A stretch of 57,163 nucleotides of DNA from Bacillota bacterium (GTDB lineage: Bacteria > Bacillota > Limnochordia > DTU087 > JAAYGB01). Positions 9,208 to 18,187 of this stretch are shown here, in pieces; positions within the stretch are counted from its first letter, which is position 1, and each line of letters begins with the position of its first letter. The stretch covers positions 1 to 57,163 of the forward strand of contig JAAYGB010000004.1 of NCBI GenBank assembly GCA_012727955.1, written 5' to 3'. The notes below the pieces were generated by a model, which searched no databases, was not told the origin of the DNA, and saw only the letters and a program-made list of their open reading frames with translations. The translations under genes and the position numbers were made by a program.

Positions 9208-10191
9208 ATGGGGTTAAATAGTATTGTCGGACAAAGCCACGTGGTGACTTCGCTGCAGCGCAGCCTGCGCCGAGGTCGCGTTGTGCATGGCTATCTCTTT
9301 GTCGGCGCCGATGGTTTAGGCAAAAGGACCACTGCAGAAGCCTTAGCCATGGCCCTGTTTTGTCCCATTCAGCCCATGGCGGGTTGTGGCAAGTGCCCCA
9401 CTTGTCTTAAAGTGCGGGAGGACAAACATCCCGATTGGCATCGGCTTCGGGCTGCGGGCACGCAAATTGGCATCGATGAAATCAGACAGCTAAGACAGGC
9501 CCTGAGTTTGGAGCCCTACGAGGCCGACTACAAGGTTGCCCTGATCGAAGAGGCAGAGAGGATGACGGTCGCGGCAGCTAACTCCATCCTCAAATTCCTG
9601 GAAGAGCCCATTGGAGAGGCGATAATCATCTTAACGGTGAACAATATGGCCCAGGTGTTGCCGACCATTGTTTCCCGATGTCAAGTTCACCGCTTTAGCC
9701 CCGTTCCAGGACCAGAACTGGCGCAGGCTCTGATTGACCGGGGAATTCCGGAAACAGAAGCTTGGAAGCGGGCTTTTCGGGCACGGGGCATCACCGGTTA
9801 CGCTCTAACGGAGGCCTCAGACGAAGCCGATTGGGACTTAGCCAAATGTGGGGCCCTCTGTGACCAGCTAATCAATACCGGTGCCGACTGGCTCTTTAAG
9901 CAGACCAATGACTGGGGCTATGATGCCCTTGAGGCCGAGAGGTTAGTAACTGGATTACAGGAGTGGTTTCGACTTATTCTAATCTACAAGGCCACCGGTG
10001 AACTGGAAATCTCTCAACCAGAGGTAGCAGAGCAGTTGGAAAGACAGGCAAATAGGTTTACACTAAAGGAGATAGCAGCAATTCAAGAACAACTGGCGAC
10101 GGCACGACATGCGCTGTCCCTTCATGTTAATACTCGATTGACAATCGATGCCCTATTGGTACAGATTCATTTCCTCGCGACGGTTCGGTGA
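9208..10191 (+). CDS. holB: DNA polymerase III subunit delta'
   Basis: 327 aa, part of the clamp-loader complex. The AAA+ module has a P-loop-like GADGLGKRTTAE, a zinc-binding cysteine cluster (CGKCPTCLKV) and KFLEEP followed by the SRC motif (VSRCQVHRF). ATG 9208 has GGGGTGA seven bases upstream; the longer frame from 9169 has no ribosome site. It sits between yaaR and ricT as in Bacillus. Confidence 0.93.
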   Translation: MGLNSIVGQSHVVTSLQRSLRRGRVVHGYLFVGADGLGKRTTAEALAMALFCPIQPMAGCGKCPTCLKVREDKHPDWHRLRAAGTQIGIDEIRQLRQALSLEPYEADYKVALIEEAERMTVAAANSILKFLEEPIGEAIIILTVNNMAQVLPTIVSRCQVHRFSPVPGPELAQALIDRGIPETEAWKRAFRARGITGYALTEASDEADWDLAKCGALCDQLINTGADWLFKQTNDWGYDALEAERLVTGLQEWFRLILIYKATGELEISQPEVAEQLERQANRFTLKEIAAIQEQLATARHALSLHVNTRLTIDALLVQIHFLATVR

Positions 10192-10226
10192 TGAAAAGCC
10201 GATGTCGATAAAGGAGTTTTTTATAA

Positions 10227-11255
10227 ATGGTTAAGGTGGTAGGGGTACGCTTTAAGAAGGCCCGAAAGATATATTATTTCGATCCCAATGGTTTGGATCT
10301 CGATATAGATACCGACGTGATTGTTGAGACTTCTCGGGGTTTGGAGTATGGTCTGGTGGTGGTTCCCCCTAAGGAAGTACAGGAGGATGAAGTGGTTCAG
10401 CCCTTGAAGCCCATCATTCGACTGGCTACCCCCAAGGATCGGGAAGTGGTAGAAAACAACATTAAACGGCAAGAGGAAGCCTTTGCCATCGGTCTTGAGA
10501 AGATTGCTAAACACGGCTTACCGATGAAACTAGTGGATGTGGAGTACACCTTTGATAACAGCAAGCTGATCTTCTACTTCACCGCCGATGGGAGAGTGGA
10601 TTTTCGAGAACTCGTTAAGGATTTAGCGGGAGTTTTTCGGATGCGCATCGAACTGAGGCAGATTGGAGTCAGAGATGAGGCCCGGATGCTCGGTGGACTC
10701 GGCCCCTGTGGACGAGAGATGTGCTGCGCGTCCTTCTTGGGGGAATTTGCTCCGGTGTCTATCAAAATGGCCAAGGAACAAAATCTCTCCCTTAATCCCA
10801 CCAAAATATCCGGGATTTGTGGTCGATTGATGTGCTGCCTCCGCTATGAAACGGAGGCTTACAAGGCGGCCAGGGAGGAACTTCCCTGTGTCGGGGACTG
10901 TGTCTGCACCGGGACGGGTCACGGCACAGTGGTTGAGGTGAACCCTGTCAAGGAATCGGTCATTGTCGATGTTCCCGATTCCGGCTTGATTGAGGTCAAG
11001 GCGGAGGAGATTGCTGAGTCCTGTGATGAACTGGAGGCCATTACCCCTGAGGAGGCTCAAGAACAGGCACCGGAGCAAGGGCAAGAGCAAGCTGAGGAGA
11101 CAACTCAAGCGGAAGGTCAAAGTGAATCCCAGACTGAAACCAAGGCCGAAAAGAACAGCAAACCCAGGCGTCCCCGTCGTCCCCGGCGGCGTCGGGTGAA
11201 AAGGAACAAACAGGGTCAAAAAAGGCAAAATCGGGATCCAAAGACTACCCAGTAA
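10227..11255 (+). CDS. ricT: PSP1-domain protein RicT (YaaT)
   Basis: 342 aa. In B. subtilis RicT is part of the RicAFT (Y) complex, which binds iron-sulfur clusters and promotes RNase Y-dependent mRNA maturation. The N-terminal 270 residues contain the PSP1 core with the cysteine-rich motifs GPCGREMCCASF and ICGRLMCC. The last 70 residues are low complexity: a Glu/Gln-rich stretch and then a strongly basic tail (RRPRRPRRRRVKR), probably disordered and able to bind RNA or membrane. The ORF overlaps the convergent Mur ligase gene by 11 bp at the 3' ends. Confidence 0.92.
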   Translation: MVKVVGVRFKKARKIYYFDPNGLDLDIDTDVIVETSRGLEYGLVVVPPKEVQEDEVVQPLKPIIRLATPKDREVVENNIKRQEEAFAIGLEKIAKHGLPMKLVDVEYTFDNSKLIFYFTADGRVDFRELVKDLAGVFRMRIELRQIGVRDEARMLGGLGPCGREMCCASFLGEFAPVSIKMAKEQNLSLNPTKISGICGRLMCCLRYETEAYKAAREELPCVGDCVCTGTGHGTVVEVNPVKESVIVDVPDSGLIEVKAEEIAESCDELEAITPEEAQEQAPEQGQEQAEETTQAEGQSESQTETKAEKNSKPRRPRRPRRRRVKRNKQGQKRQNRDPKTTQ

Positions 11256-12750
11256 TCGGGGCTAATTCCCCGAGCATGGCAAGGAGCATGTCAGCCCCAG
11301 GGTCCATTCCCTGGGCTCCCAAGAGAAGAATTAGGTCCTTAGCTTGAGCCAGCTGTAACGCTTCCTTCAGGGCAGCATCTAACCTATCGTGGACCGATAT
11401 GGGGCAGGAGAGTGTCTGCAATGCGGCAACGAAGGCCCTTTGTTCTGGCTCTGTAACTCGATCTTTGGCGGCAACCACTTCACTGCTGGCGGTGACGATC
11501 ACCCTTCGCACATTGGGCCAGGAGTTGATAGCGTCAGCCAGTGCCCTTCCATTTTCCCAGTTTACCTGCTCCCCCCGGCTTCCCCGAACTGCTACCACCA
11601 GGGTGATCCCCGGGTATCGGGGGGGAGCAATGGTGGACAAAGCCGCGGCGATACTCCCGGGATTGTGGGCGTAGTCGTCGATGACGGTAATCTCGGAGCG
11701 GCACACGGGATGGAGTCTTCGGGGCACACCGGGAAAGGTGTTCAGCCCCTGTTGAACTGTTGCCGGATCAACGCCTAGGGTGAAGGCTACGGCAGCGGCA
11801 GCCAGTGCGTTGGAAATGTTATGCCTTCCCGGCAGCGGGAGGTGGCACTCCAATCTTAACAACTGGGCTTCATTGGGCAGTACCAGCTGGAACCGGGAGC
11901 TATCATCAAAATCCCTGATCTCCAGGGCCTGAACCTGGGGGGAGCCGGTTAATCCATACTCGACGATCTGGGCCTTGGTTTGGCGGCGAATCTGCTCAGA
12001 TAAGGGTTCATCCCCATTGAGCACGGCAGTCGCCGCAGCTGGTAAGGAGGCAAAGAACCGGAATTTGGTTTGTACGTAGGCCTCCTGACTTTTGTGTAAA
12101 TCCAGGTGATCCGTCGAGATGTTGGTGAGCACTGCCAGGTCAAATTCAACCCCTGCAATGCGTTCCAGTTCAATTCCATGACTGGAGACTTCCATCACCA
12201 CGTGGGTACAGCCCTCGTTGACCATCTGGCTGAGCAATTGCTGCAGCTTCAGGGCATCGGGAGTGGTCACCTGTGAGGGTTCTCGGTGCTCTCCGATTTT
12301 AGTTTCCGGCGCTCCAATCAGCCCCGCGGGGATTCCAGCTTGACAGAGGATATGGTGAATCAAACTGGTGGCTGTGGTCTTGCCGTTGGTTCCCGTTACG
12401 CCAATGACCTTCAGCCTACGGCTGGGAAAGTCAAGAATGGCAGAGGCTAACAAGCCCAGGGCTCGGCGGGTATTTTTCACCAGGATCACTGGAACGGAAG
12501 GCAGCGGTGAGACCATGCGTTCCACCACTACCGCCCGGCATCCCTTGCTCACCGCGGAGGCCAGGTAATCGTGTCCATCGACTTTGAATCCGGTGATGGC
12601 TACAAACAGTGCCCCGGTCTGACCCTCTCGGGAATCGGCAGTAATTCTCTCAATCTCGATCTCTTCGAAGGCGCTGGTTTCAAGGCCCTGGGCTTGAATT
12701 TGCAGAATTTCTCCCTGAATCTCAGCTAGCAATTGGGCTAGTGGCATCAT
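11245..12750 (-). CDS. Mur ligase family protein, MurE-like but with a divergent C-terminal domain
   Basis: 501 aa. The N-terminal and central domains look like MurE (UDP-MurNAc-dipeptide ligase): TADSREGQTGALFVA, the ATP loop GVTGTNGKTT, TTPDALKLQQLL, VMEVSSHG and the carbamylated-lysine region KSQEAYVQTKFRFF. The C-terminal domain keeps DYAHNPGS but lacks the DNPR diaminopimelate-recognition motif and the GKGHE motif; GAQGMDPG stands near the latter place. The amino acid it adds, or whether it acts in peptidoglycan synthesis at all, is therefore uncertain. It lies on the minus strand where Bacillus has yabA, divergent from rsmI. GGGAGG lies upstream of the ATG ATG start pair. Confidence 0.8.
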   Translation of the reverse strand: MMPLAQLLAEIQGEILQIQAQGLETSAFEEIEIERITADSREGQTGALFVAITGFKVDGHDYLASAVSKGCRAVVVERMVSPLPSVPVILVKNTRRALGLLASAILDFPSRRLKVIGVTGTNGKTTATSLIHHILCQAGIPAGLIGAPETKIGEHREPSQVTTPDALKLQQLLSQMVNEGCTHVVMEVSSHGIELERIAGVEFDLAVLTNISTDHLDLHKSQEAYVQTKFRFFASLPAAATAVLNGDEPLSEQIRRQTKAQIVEYGLTGSPQVQALEIRDFDDSSRFQLVLPNEAQLLRLECHLPLPGRHNISNALAAAAVAFTLGVDPATVQQGLNTFPGVPRRLHPVCRSEITVIDDYAHNPGSIAAALSTIAPPRYPGITLVVAVRGSRGEQVNWENGRALADAINSWPNVRRVIVTASSEVVAAKDRVTEPEQRAFVAALQTLSCPISVHDRLDAALKEALQLAQAKDLILLLGAQGMDPGADMLLAMLGELAPITG

Positions 12751-12967
12751 GATGGCGTCCCTCCCACTGTCAGCAGTTTAACCGATGTCTGACAGGTTTA
12801 TCCAGCTATCTCACCGGTGGCAATGGCCGGCACTTTGTGTTAGCCTGCGTCGTTGCTGTACCAGTTATTACTTGGGGAACTGGGCTGGGGTACTGACATC
12901 GGGATTGTGGACAAGATACAGGATAGGGACAGCAAGTGGGTGGATTGAAGGGAAGGTAGGCGAACCT

Positions 12968-13840
12968 GTGGGTGTAGTTAATCCCGGTCACCTTTATGTG
13001 GTGGCTACTCCGATTGGAAATTTGCTGGACATTACTTTGAGGGCATTGGAAGTGTTGCGGCAGGTGGACTTAATCGCCGCGGAAGATACCCGCCGGGCTC
13101 GGGGACTTTTGACACACTACGAGATCAGTACCCCCTTGGTGAGTTATCATGAACATAACGAAGTAGAGCGCACGGAACAATTGCTGGCGAAACTGGAGCA
13201 GGGAGTTAGTATCGCCTTGATTTCCGATGCCGGCACGCCGCTGGTGTCGGATCCCGGGTATACCTTGATTTCCGCCGCCACCGATCGGGGGCTGACGGTG
13301 GTGCCAATTCCCGGCCCCTGCGCCGCGATCACGGCCTTGATGGCTGCGGGACTGCCGTCGGATCAGTTCGTTTTCTATGGGTTCATCCCCCGCAAGGCCT
13401 CCCAACGCCGGCAGTTGTGGACAGAGCTCTTGACCGAGACAAGGACGGCAATCTTTTATGAATCACCCAATCGGCTGATGTCTAGTCTGAGGGAAATGGC
13501 CACCCACTTTCCCAGCCGCCGGGCAGCGGTGGCAAGGGAACTGACTAAGGTGCATGAGGAGTTTGTCTCCGGCACCGTGGAGTCCATTGCCGAGGAACTA
13601 GGGCAGAGGGAGAGAATCAGAGGCGAGATTGTGCTGGTGTTGGCCGGTGCCAATCGGGATACTGCTAGGGACCATGGGGTGTATAACGATGCCGAGATTA
13701 AACAGATGGTTGCCGATCTGATGGCAATGGGAAGTACCAAGAAGCAGGCGGTGAAAGAGGTTGCGGCCATGGTTCAGCGGCGCCGACAAGAGGTTTATGC
13801 CTTAGCCGTTGACCTAGTAGTAACAAAGCCAGAGGACTAG
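12968..13840 (+). CDS. rsmI: 16S rRNA (cytidine1402-2'-O)-methyltransferase
   Basis: 290 aa. It methylates the 2'-O of C1402 in the 16S decoding centre using SAM. The tetrapyrrole-methylase fold shows LYVVATPIGNL at the start, then DLIAAEDTRRARGLL, ISDAGTPLVSDPG and GPCAAITALMAAGLP. GTG 12968 is chosen for the usual N-terminal length and the AAGGTAGG site at 12953-12960. The open frame runs back to 12785 without homology-like content. Confidence 0.94.
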   Translation: MGVVNPGHLYVVATPIGNLLDITLRALEVLRQVDLIAAEDTRRARGLLTHYEISTPLVSYHEHNEVERTEQLLAKLEQGVSIALISDAGTPLVSDPGYTLISAATDRGLTVVPIPGPCAAITALMAAGLPSDQFVFYGFIPRKASQRRQLWTELLTETRTAIFYESPNRLMSSLREMATHFPSRRAAVARELTKVHEEFVSGTVESIAEELGQRERIRGEIVLVLAGANRDTARDHGVYNDAEIKQMVADLMAMGSTKKQAVKEVAAMVQRRRQEVYALAVDLVVTKPED

Positions 13841-13881
13841 TGTGTACAGCGGAACAGAAGCAAGACTTGGGAGGGAGTAGA

Positions 13882-14640
13882 ATGCGGTTAAGGATCGTAG
13901 GGTGTCATTCTCCCTTTGCCCTTGCCGGGCAGGTGACACCGGGTTATTTGGTGGAGAGTGATGGGACAAGGATCTTGCTGGATTGCGGTTTCGGTGTTGT
14001 ATCTGGGCTATCAAAATACATAGCTGTGGAGTCTTTAACGTCCGTTGTTATCTCACATTTGCATCCGGACCACAGTGCCGACCTGATTCCCCTAGGTTTT
14101 GCCTTGATGGTGGCTAAGTCGGAAGGGAAACTAGAGCCACCGATGAAGGTTTTCGTCCCCCAGGGCGGCAGCGAGATATTTCACAGTGTGCTGCAGGTAC
14201 AGGGGAATCTGGCCCGGGAAGTTCTCAGTGGAATGGAACTGATTGAGTATCAAGGGGAAACCATCGAAGTGGATAACCTCACCCTGCAGCTAGCTCCCAC
14301 AGGGCATAGGATGAACTGTCATTGTGTTCGGATCTCCACTGGGACGAAGAGTTTGGGATACACCGCCGATACCGCGTACCAGGAGGAGCTGGCGTCGATT
14401 TTTGCCGGAGTTGATCTGCTCTTGGCGGAAGCTGGAGCAGTCAGTGAAGAGCAAGCCAAAGCTGCCAGCCACATGCTGCCCGAAGAGGCCGGAAAACTAG
14501 GGGAAGAGACGAAGGCTGGCAAGCTGGTGTTGACTCATTTCCTGCCGGGAACGGACACCGAGGATGTTGCCAAGCGGGCCAGAACCACCTATTCGGGAGA
14601 ATTGATCATAGCCGAAGAAGGGCTGCTTGTTGAGGTGTAG
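13882..14640 (+). CDS. MBL-fold metallo-hydrolase
   Basis: 252 aa. Metallo-beta-lactamase fold with the metal-binding motif HLHPDHSADL, a further histidine in APTGHRMNCH, the aspartate of GYTADTAY, and HFLPG near the end. It resembles the YhfI/RNase Z-like group of phosphodiesterase-type enzymes. The substrate is unknown. GGGAGG precedes ATG 13882. It lies between rsmI and metG, which is not its position in Bacillus. Confidence 0.85.
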   Translation: MRLRIVGCHSPFALAGQVTPGYLVESDGTRILLDCGFGVVSGLSKYIAVESLTSVVISHLHPDHSADLIPLGFALMVAKSEGKLEPPMKVFVPQGGSEIFHSVLQVQGNLAREVLSGMELIEYQGETIEVDNLTLQLAPTGHRMNCHCVRISTGTKSLGYTADTAYQEELASIFAGVDLLLAEAGAVSEEQAKAASHMLPEEAGKLGEETKAGKLVLTHFLPGTDTEDVAKRARTTYSGELIIAEEGLLVEV

Positions 14641-14668
14641 CGGCGGCCAGATCCTTCTGATCTTTGGG

Positions 14669-14697
14669 TTGACGGAAGCCCGCGGAATAGGTAATAT
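14669..14697 (+). promoter_or_regulatory. Promoter of the metG T-box transcript
   Basis: TTGACG (14669-14674), a 17-bp spacer and TAATAT (14692-14697), just upstream of the T-box leader. Confidence 0.7.
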
Positions 14698-14704
14698 GGT
14701 AAAT

Positions 14705-15017
14705 GACAGATTATTAGATTAAAGGCGATGAGGAAGAGGAGTAGCTGTCAGGGTACTGGCCCAGCGAGCCGGGGAGGGTGGGAGCCCAGCGCAGGAGATG
14801 ACAGTGAACATGGCTTTGGAGCCGTTGCCCGAAGGCCAGTTTGGTTTGTAGGGTAAGACGGGAGTGCCCGTTACAGCACTAGGGTATTAAAGCAATGCCG
14901 TAGGGTTTGCTGCGTACCCGAGAGAGGCCGTTGGTGGGCCAATTGGCGGCATCAATGGTGAATTTGGGTGGTACCGTGAGAAGACCTCTCACCCCAATGG
15001 GGTGTGGGGTTTTTTGT
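14705..15017 (+). ncRNA. T-box leader (tRNA-Met sensing) upstream of metG
   Basis: The T-box sequence GGGTGGTACCG is at 14966-14976. It is followed by a terminator hairpin (14985-14995 with 14999-15009, then six T at 15010-15015). Stem I is supported by CTGTCA pairing with TGACAG. The 3' strand of the following loop reads GTGAAC then ATG (14810-14812), a methionine specifier codon. Uncharged tRNA-Met should stabilise the antiterminator and permit metG transcription. The exact 5' end is inferred from the promoter. Confidence 0.88.
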
Positions 15018-15055
15018 TTATTCGGCAGGCAAACTATTGGTTGGAGGGATGAAAT

Positions 15056-16999
15056 ATGGGAAAGGGCAAGTTTTACATCACAACGCCGATCTACTATCCC
15101 AGTGCCGATTTGCACATCGGGCATGCCTACACAACTACCGTGGCCGATGTCCTGGCCAGATGGCATCGGTTTGAGGGCGACGATGTCCTGTTTCTGACGG
15201 GATCCGATGAGCATGGACAAAAGATTCAGCGGGCGGCGGAGGAAAAGGGAACCAGTCCCCAGCAGTACGTTGATGAAATCGTGGCCGGATTCAAGGAGCT
15301 ATGGCAGCGACTAAACATTACCTACGACGACTTTGTCCGGACCACACAGCCGCGGCACCAGAAGGTAGTCCAAGATGTTTTTCGGAAGCTGTATGAAAAG
15401 GGCGACATTTACAAAGGTCATTACGAAGGCTGGTACTGCACCCCCTGCGAAACCTTTTGGGTGGAAAGCAGGCTAGAAGACAAGAATTGTCCCGACTGCG
15501 GGCGGCCGGTGGAATTGGTGAAAGAGGAAAGCTACTTCTTTAAGCTCTCCCGGTACGCGGACCGGCTGCTGGCCCACATTGAGGCTAATCCGGAGTTCAT
15601 TCAACCGGAGTCCCGGCGCAACGAGATGGTCAGCTTTATCAAGAGCGGACTCGAGGATTTGGCGGTATCCCGCACCACCTTTAGTTGGGGAGTTCCTGTT
15701 CCCCAGGATGAAAAGCACGTGGTCTACGTTTGGGTAGATGCCCTGCCAAACTACCTCACCGGTGCCGGCTACCTGTCGGATCTTGAGAAATTTGCCAAGT
15801 TTTGGCCGGCGGATCTGCATCTTGTGGGTAAGGAGATAATGCGGTTCCATACCATTATCTGGCCGATTATCCTGATGGCTCTGGAGCTACCCTTGCCCAA
15901 GACGGTATTTGGTCATGGATGGCTGCTCTTTGATCAGGAGAAAATGTCCAAGTCCAAGGGCAATGTCGTCGATCCCCACGCCCTCATCGATGAATTTGGC
16001 AGCGACGCCCTGCGTTACTTCTTAATGAGGGAGATTTCCTTTGGCCAAGATGGCAATTTCTCCCGCCGAGCTTTGATGGAGCGAATTAACTCCGACTTGG
16101 CCAATGACCTGGGCAACTTGCTGCATCGGACTTTGTCGATGCTGGAGAGGTACAGAGATGGTGTTATTCCTGAGCCTGGGGTGCAGACGGAGCTCGATGG
16201 GGAAGTTGTCCAACTCTTTGAGGAAACGGTGGCCAATTTCCGAGAGCAGCTAAACAGCTACCAGCTGAACACTGCAGTGGCTACCCTTTGGCGCTTCGTG
16301 GGGAGAATGAACAAGTACGTCGATGAGACGGAACCCTGGACCCTGGCTAAGGCCCCCGAGAAAAGGGAGCGCCTCGATACGGTATTGTACAATTTCTTTG
16401 AAGCCCAACGCCTGATCTGTCTGCTGATTCAGCCCATTATGCCGGAAACCGCGGCCAAGATGTGGCAGCAGCTTGGCATCGAGGAACCCCTGTCGGAACA
16501 AACTTCCGAGGCTCTGACCTGGGGACTGCTGCCGGCGGGAGTAACTACCCAGAAGGGTGATCCCCTCTTCCCCCGCCTAGACCTTGATGCGGAGTTTGGC
16601 AAGCCGGATGGGAAGCCGCAGAAGGCTCCGGCCAAGAAGAGCAAAGACCAGGGCAAGGAGCAGGAGACTGGGGTTAATCTAGTGGATATCAGCCACTTTG
16701 GCCAGCTAGAACTGAAGGTTGCCGAGGTTCTGCAGGCAGAGCCGGTGAAAAAGGCCGACAAACTTCTCAAACTGCAGATTGATCTCGGAGGTGAGACTCG
16801 GCAAATCGTGGCCGGGATCGCCCAGCATTACCGACCGGAAGAGCTGGTCGGGAAGAAAATCGTGGTAGTTGCCAACTTGAAGCCGGCAAAGATCCGGGGC
16901 GAGGTCTCCCAGGGAATGCTCTTGGCTGCCTCCACTGAGGACCAATTGAGCTTGGTTACCGTTGAAAAGGACCTGCCGGCTGGAGCTAGGGTGAAGTAG
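15056..16999 (+). CDS. metG: Methionyl-tRNA synthetase
   Basis: 647 aa, class I synthetase. The HIGH motif appears in SADLHIGHAYTT and the KMSKS motif in KMSKSKGNVVDP. A zinc knuckle has CTPC and CPDC, about 20 residues apart. The C-terminus (about 540-647) is a fused EMAP/tRNA-binding domain (LKVAEVLQAEPVKKADKLLK) after a Lys-rich linker. The gene is controlled by the T-box leader. metG followed by tatD is the Bacillus order. Confidence 0.97.
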   Translation: MGKGKFYITTPIYYPSADLHIGHAYTTTVADVLARWHRFEGDDVLFLTGSDEHGQKIQRAAEEKGTSPQQYVDEIVAGFKELWQRLNITYDDFVRTTQPRHQKVVQDVFRKLYEKGDIYKGHYEGWYCTPCETFWVESRLEDKNCPDCGRPVELVKEESYFFKLSRYADRLLAHIEANPEFIQPESRRNEMVSFIKSGLEDLAVSRTTFSWGVPVPQDEKHVVYVWVDALPNYLTGAGYLSDLEKFAKFWPADLHLVGKEIMRFHTIIWPIILMALELPLPKTVFGHGWLLFDQEKMSKSKGNVVDPHALIDEFGSDALRYFLMREISFGQDGNFSRRALMERINSDLANDLGNLLHRTLSMLERYRDGVIPEPGVQTELDGEVVQLFEETVANFREQLNSYQLNTAVATLWRFVGRMNKYVDETEPWTLAKAPEKRERLDTVLYNFFEAQRLICLLIQPIMPETAAKMWQQLGIEEPLSEQTSEALTWGLLPAGVTTQKGDPLFPRLDLDAEFGKPDGKPQKAPAKKSKDQGKEQETGVNLVDISHFGQLELKVAEVLQAEPVKKADKLLKLQIDLGGETRQIVAGIAQHYRPEELVGKKIVVVANLKPAKIRGEVSQGMLLAASTEDQLSLVTVEKDLPAGARVK

Positions 17000-17000
17000 G

Positions 17001-17774
17001 TTGAGTCCAGTGACTGTGGTCGATACCCATGTCCATCTCGATGATCGCCGGTTCGACGCCGATCGGGATCAGGTCTTGCAGCGGGCTTGGCAGGCAGGCG
17101 TAGCGTTCGTAGTTAACGTCGGTGCCGACGCTGCCTCCTCTCAGGCGGCGGTGAGGCTAGCCCAGCAAGAGGCGAGGGTCTATGCCGCCGTTGGGGTCCA
17201 TCCTCACGATGCCAGTTCCTACTCACCACAGGTGGAAGCCCTTCTGCGTCGTTTGGCCGGTGAGCAAAAGGTGGTGGCTATCGGAGAGATTGGTTTGGAC
17301 TATTACTACGACAACTCTCCCCGAGACCGGCAGCGGGAGGTCTTCGTCGAGCAAATCGAACTGGCCCTGGAGCTGGATCTGCCCATCGTGATTCACAGCC
17401 GGGATGCGCAGCAGGATACTCTGGAGATTCTCCGTCGCTATGCAGGAAGAGCGCGGGGATTGATGCACTGCTTTTCCGGCAGCTATGAGACGGCCAAGGT
17501 GTGTTTGGATCTGGGGTACTATCTAGCCTTTGGTGGCAGTATTACCTTCAAGAACGCCCGTCGACTGGCAGAAATCGTCAAGCAGGTTCCCCTAGAGCGC
17601 ATGCTCCTGGAGACCGATTGTCCTTACCTGACACCGGTACCCCATCGTGGCAAGCGCAATGAGCCCTGCTACGTGACCTTTGTAGCAGAGAAGGTAGCGG
17701 AACTGAAGGGAATTGACGTAGCGGAAGTGGCGTCTGTGACCACCCAAAACGCCAAGGATGTCTTTGGGATTTAG
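17001..17774 (+). CDS. tatD: TatD family metal-dependent DNase
   Basis: 257 aa. TIM-barrel amidohydrolase with DTHVHLDDRRF, GEIGLDYYYD, VIHSRDAQ, MHCFSG and LLETDCPYL. The family has 3'-5' DNase activity on DNA with divalent metal. It starts at a TTG two bases after the metG stop codon and is translationally close to it. The B. subtilis homologue (yabD) is also next to metS. Confidence 0.92.
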   Translation: MSPVTVVDTHVHLDDRRFDADRDQVLQRAWQAGVAFVVNVGADAASSQAAVRLAQQEARVYAAVGVHPHDASSYSPQVEALLRRLAGEQKVVAIGEIGLDYYYDNSPRDRQREVFVEQIELALELDLPIVIHSRDAQQDTLEILRRYAGRARGLMHCFSGSYETAKVCLDLGYYLAFGGSITFKNARRLAEIVKQVPLERMLLETDCPYLTPVPHRGKRNEPCYVTFVAEKVAELKGIDVAEVASVTTQNAKDVFGI

Positions 17775-17786
17775 TGGTAGTTTCCT

Positions 17787-17829
17787 TAGGTGCCGTGGTT
17801 CCAAAGGGGCCTGGCACCTAGGCCATTTT
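17787..17829 (+). terminator. Probable terminator after tatD
   Basis: TAGGTGCC (17787-17794) pairs with GGCACCTA (17813-17820). A T6 run follows after five bases. Confidence 0.6.
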
Positions 17830-17844
17830 TTGGGGAAATTGTCC

Positions 17845-17874
17845 TTGACGACTGCTAAGTAGCTGTGGTAGACT
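17845..17874 (+). promoter_or_regulatory. Promoter of tRNA-Glu
   Basis: TTGACG (17845-17850), 18-bp spacer, TAGACT (17869-17874), 23 bp upstream of the tRNA. Confidence 0.65.
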
Positions 17875-17896
17875 AATCACTGTCCGTGGCAATTAC

Positions 17897-17972
17897 GCCC
17901 CCATCGTCTAGCGGCCTAGGACACCGCCCTTTCACGGCGAAGGCACCGGTTCAAATCCGGTTGGGGGTACCA
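17897..17972 (+). tRNA. tRNA-Glu (anticodon TTC)
   Basis: Acceptor stem GCCCCCA with TGGGGGT, anticodon loop CTTTCAC, T-arm GGTTCAAATCC, and encoded CCA at 17970-17972. Confidence 0.96.
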
Positions 17973-17982
17973 TTATTTGAAT

Positions 17983-18029
17983 TTGTAACACACTCTCTTT
18001 ACAATCCTCAGGGAGTGTGTTACAATTTT
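17983..18029 (+). terminator. Hairpin terminator between tRNA-Glu and tRNA-Val
   Basis: Perfect 13-bp inverted repeat, TTGTAACACACTC (17983-17995) with GAGTGTGTTACAA (18013-18025), then TTTT. Confidence 0.75.
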
Positions 18030-18064
18030 CAGTGCAAACCTAGCTAAAAGCTAGGAAGGCGATT

Positions 18065-18141
18065 GGTCGCATAGCTCAGCTGGTTAGAGCGCTACGCTCA
18101 CATCGTAGAGGCCTCTGGTTCGAATCCAGATGCGACCACCA
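18065..18141 (+). tRNA. tRNA-Val (anticodon CAC)
   Basis: Acceptor stem GGTCGCA with TGCGACC, anticodon stem CTACG/CGTAG around CTCACAT, T-arm GGTTCGAATCC, and encoded CCA at 18139-18141. Confidence 0.96.
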
Positions 18142-18146
18142 GGCAA

Positions 18147-18187
18147 AAGCCCCACCGAGAATTAGTTTCCGGTGGGGCTTAGTTCTT
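18147..18187 (+). terminator. Hairpin after tRNA-Val
   Basis: AAGCCCCACC (18147-18156) pairs with GGTGGGGCTT (18171-18180). The T tract is weak, so efficiency is uncertain. Confidence 0.6.

Noticed and set aside
10623-11228. A 201-codon minus-strand frame opposite ricT.
   Set aside because: Its Leu/Pro-rich sequence is the mirror of the Glu/Gln- and Arg-rich RicT tail. ricT is the real gene.
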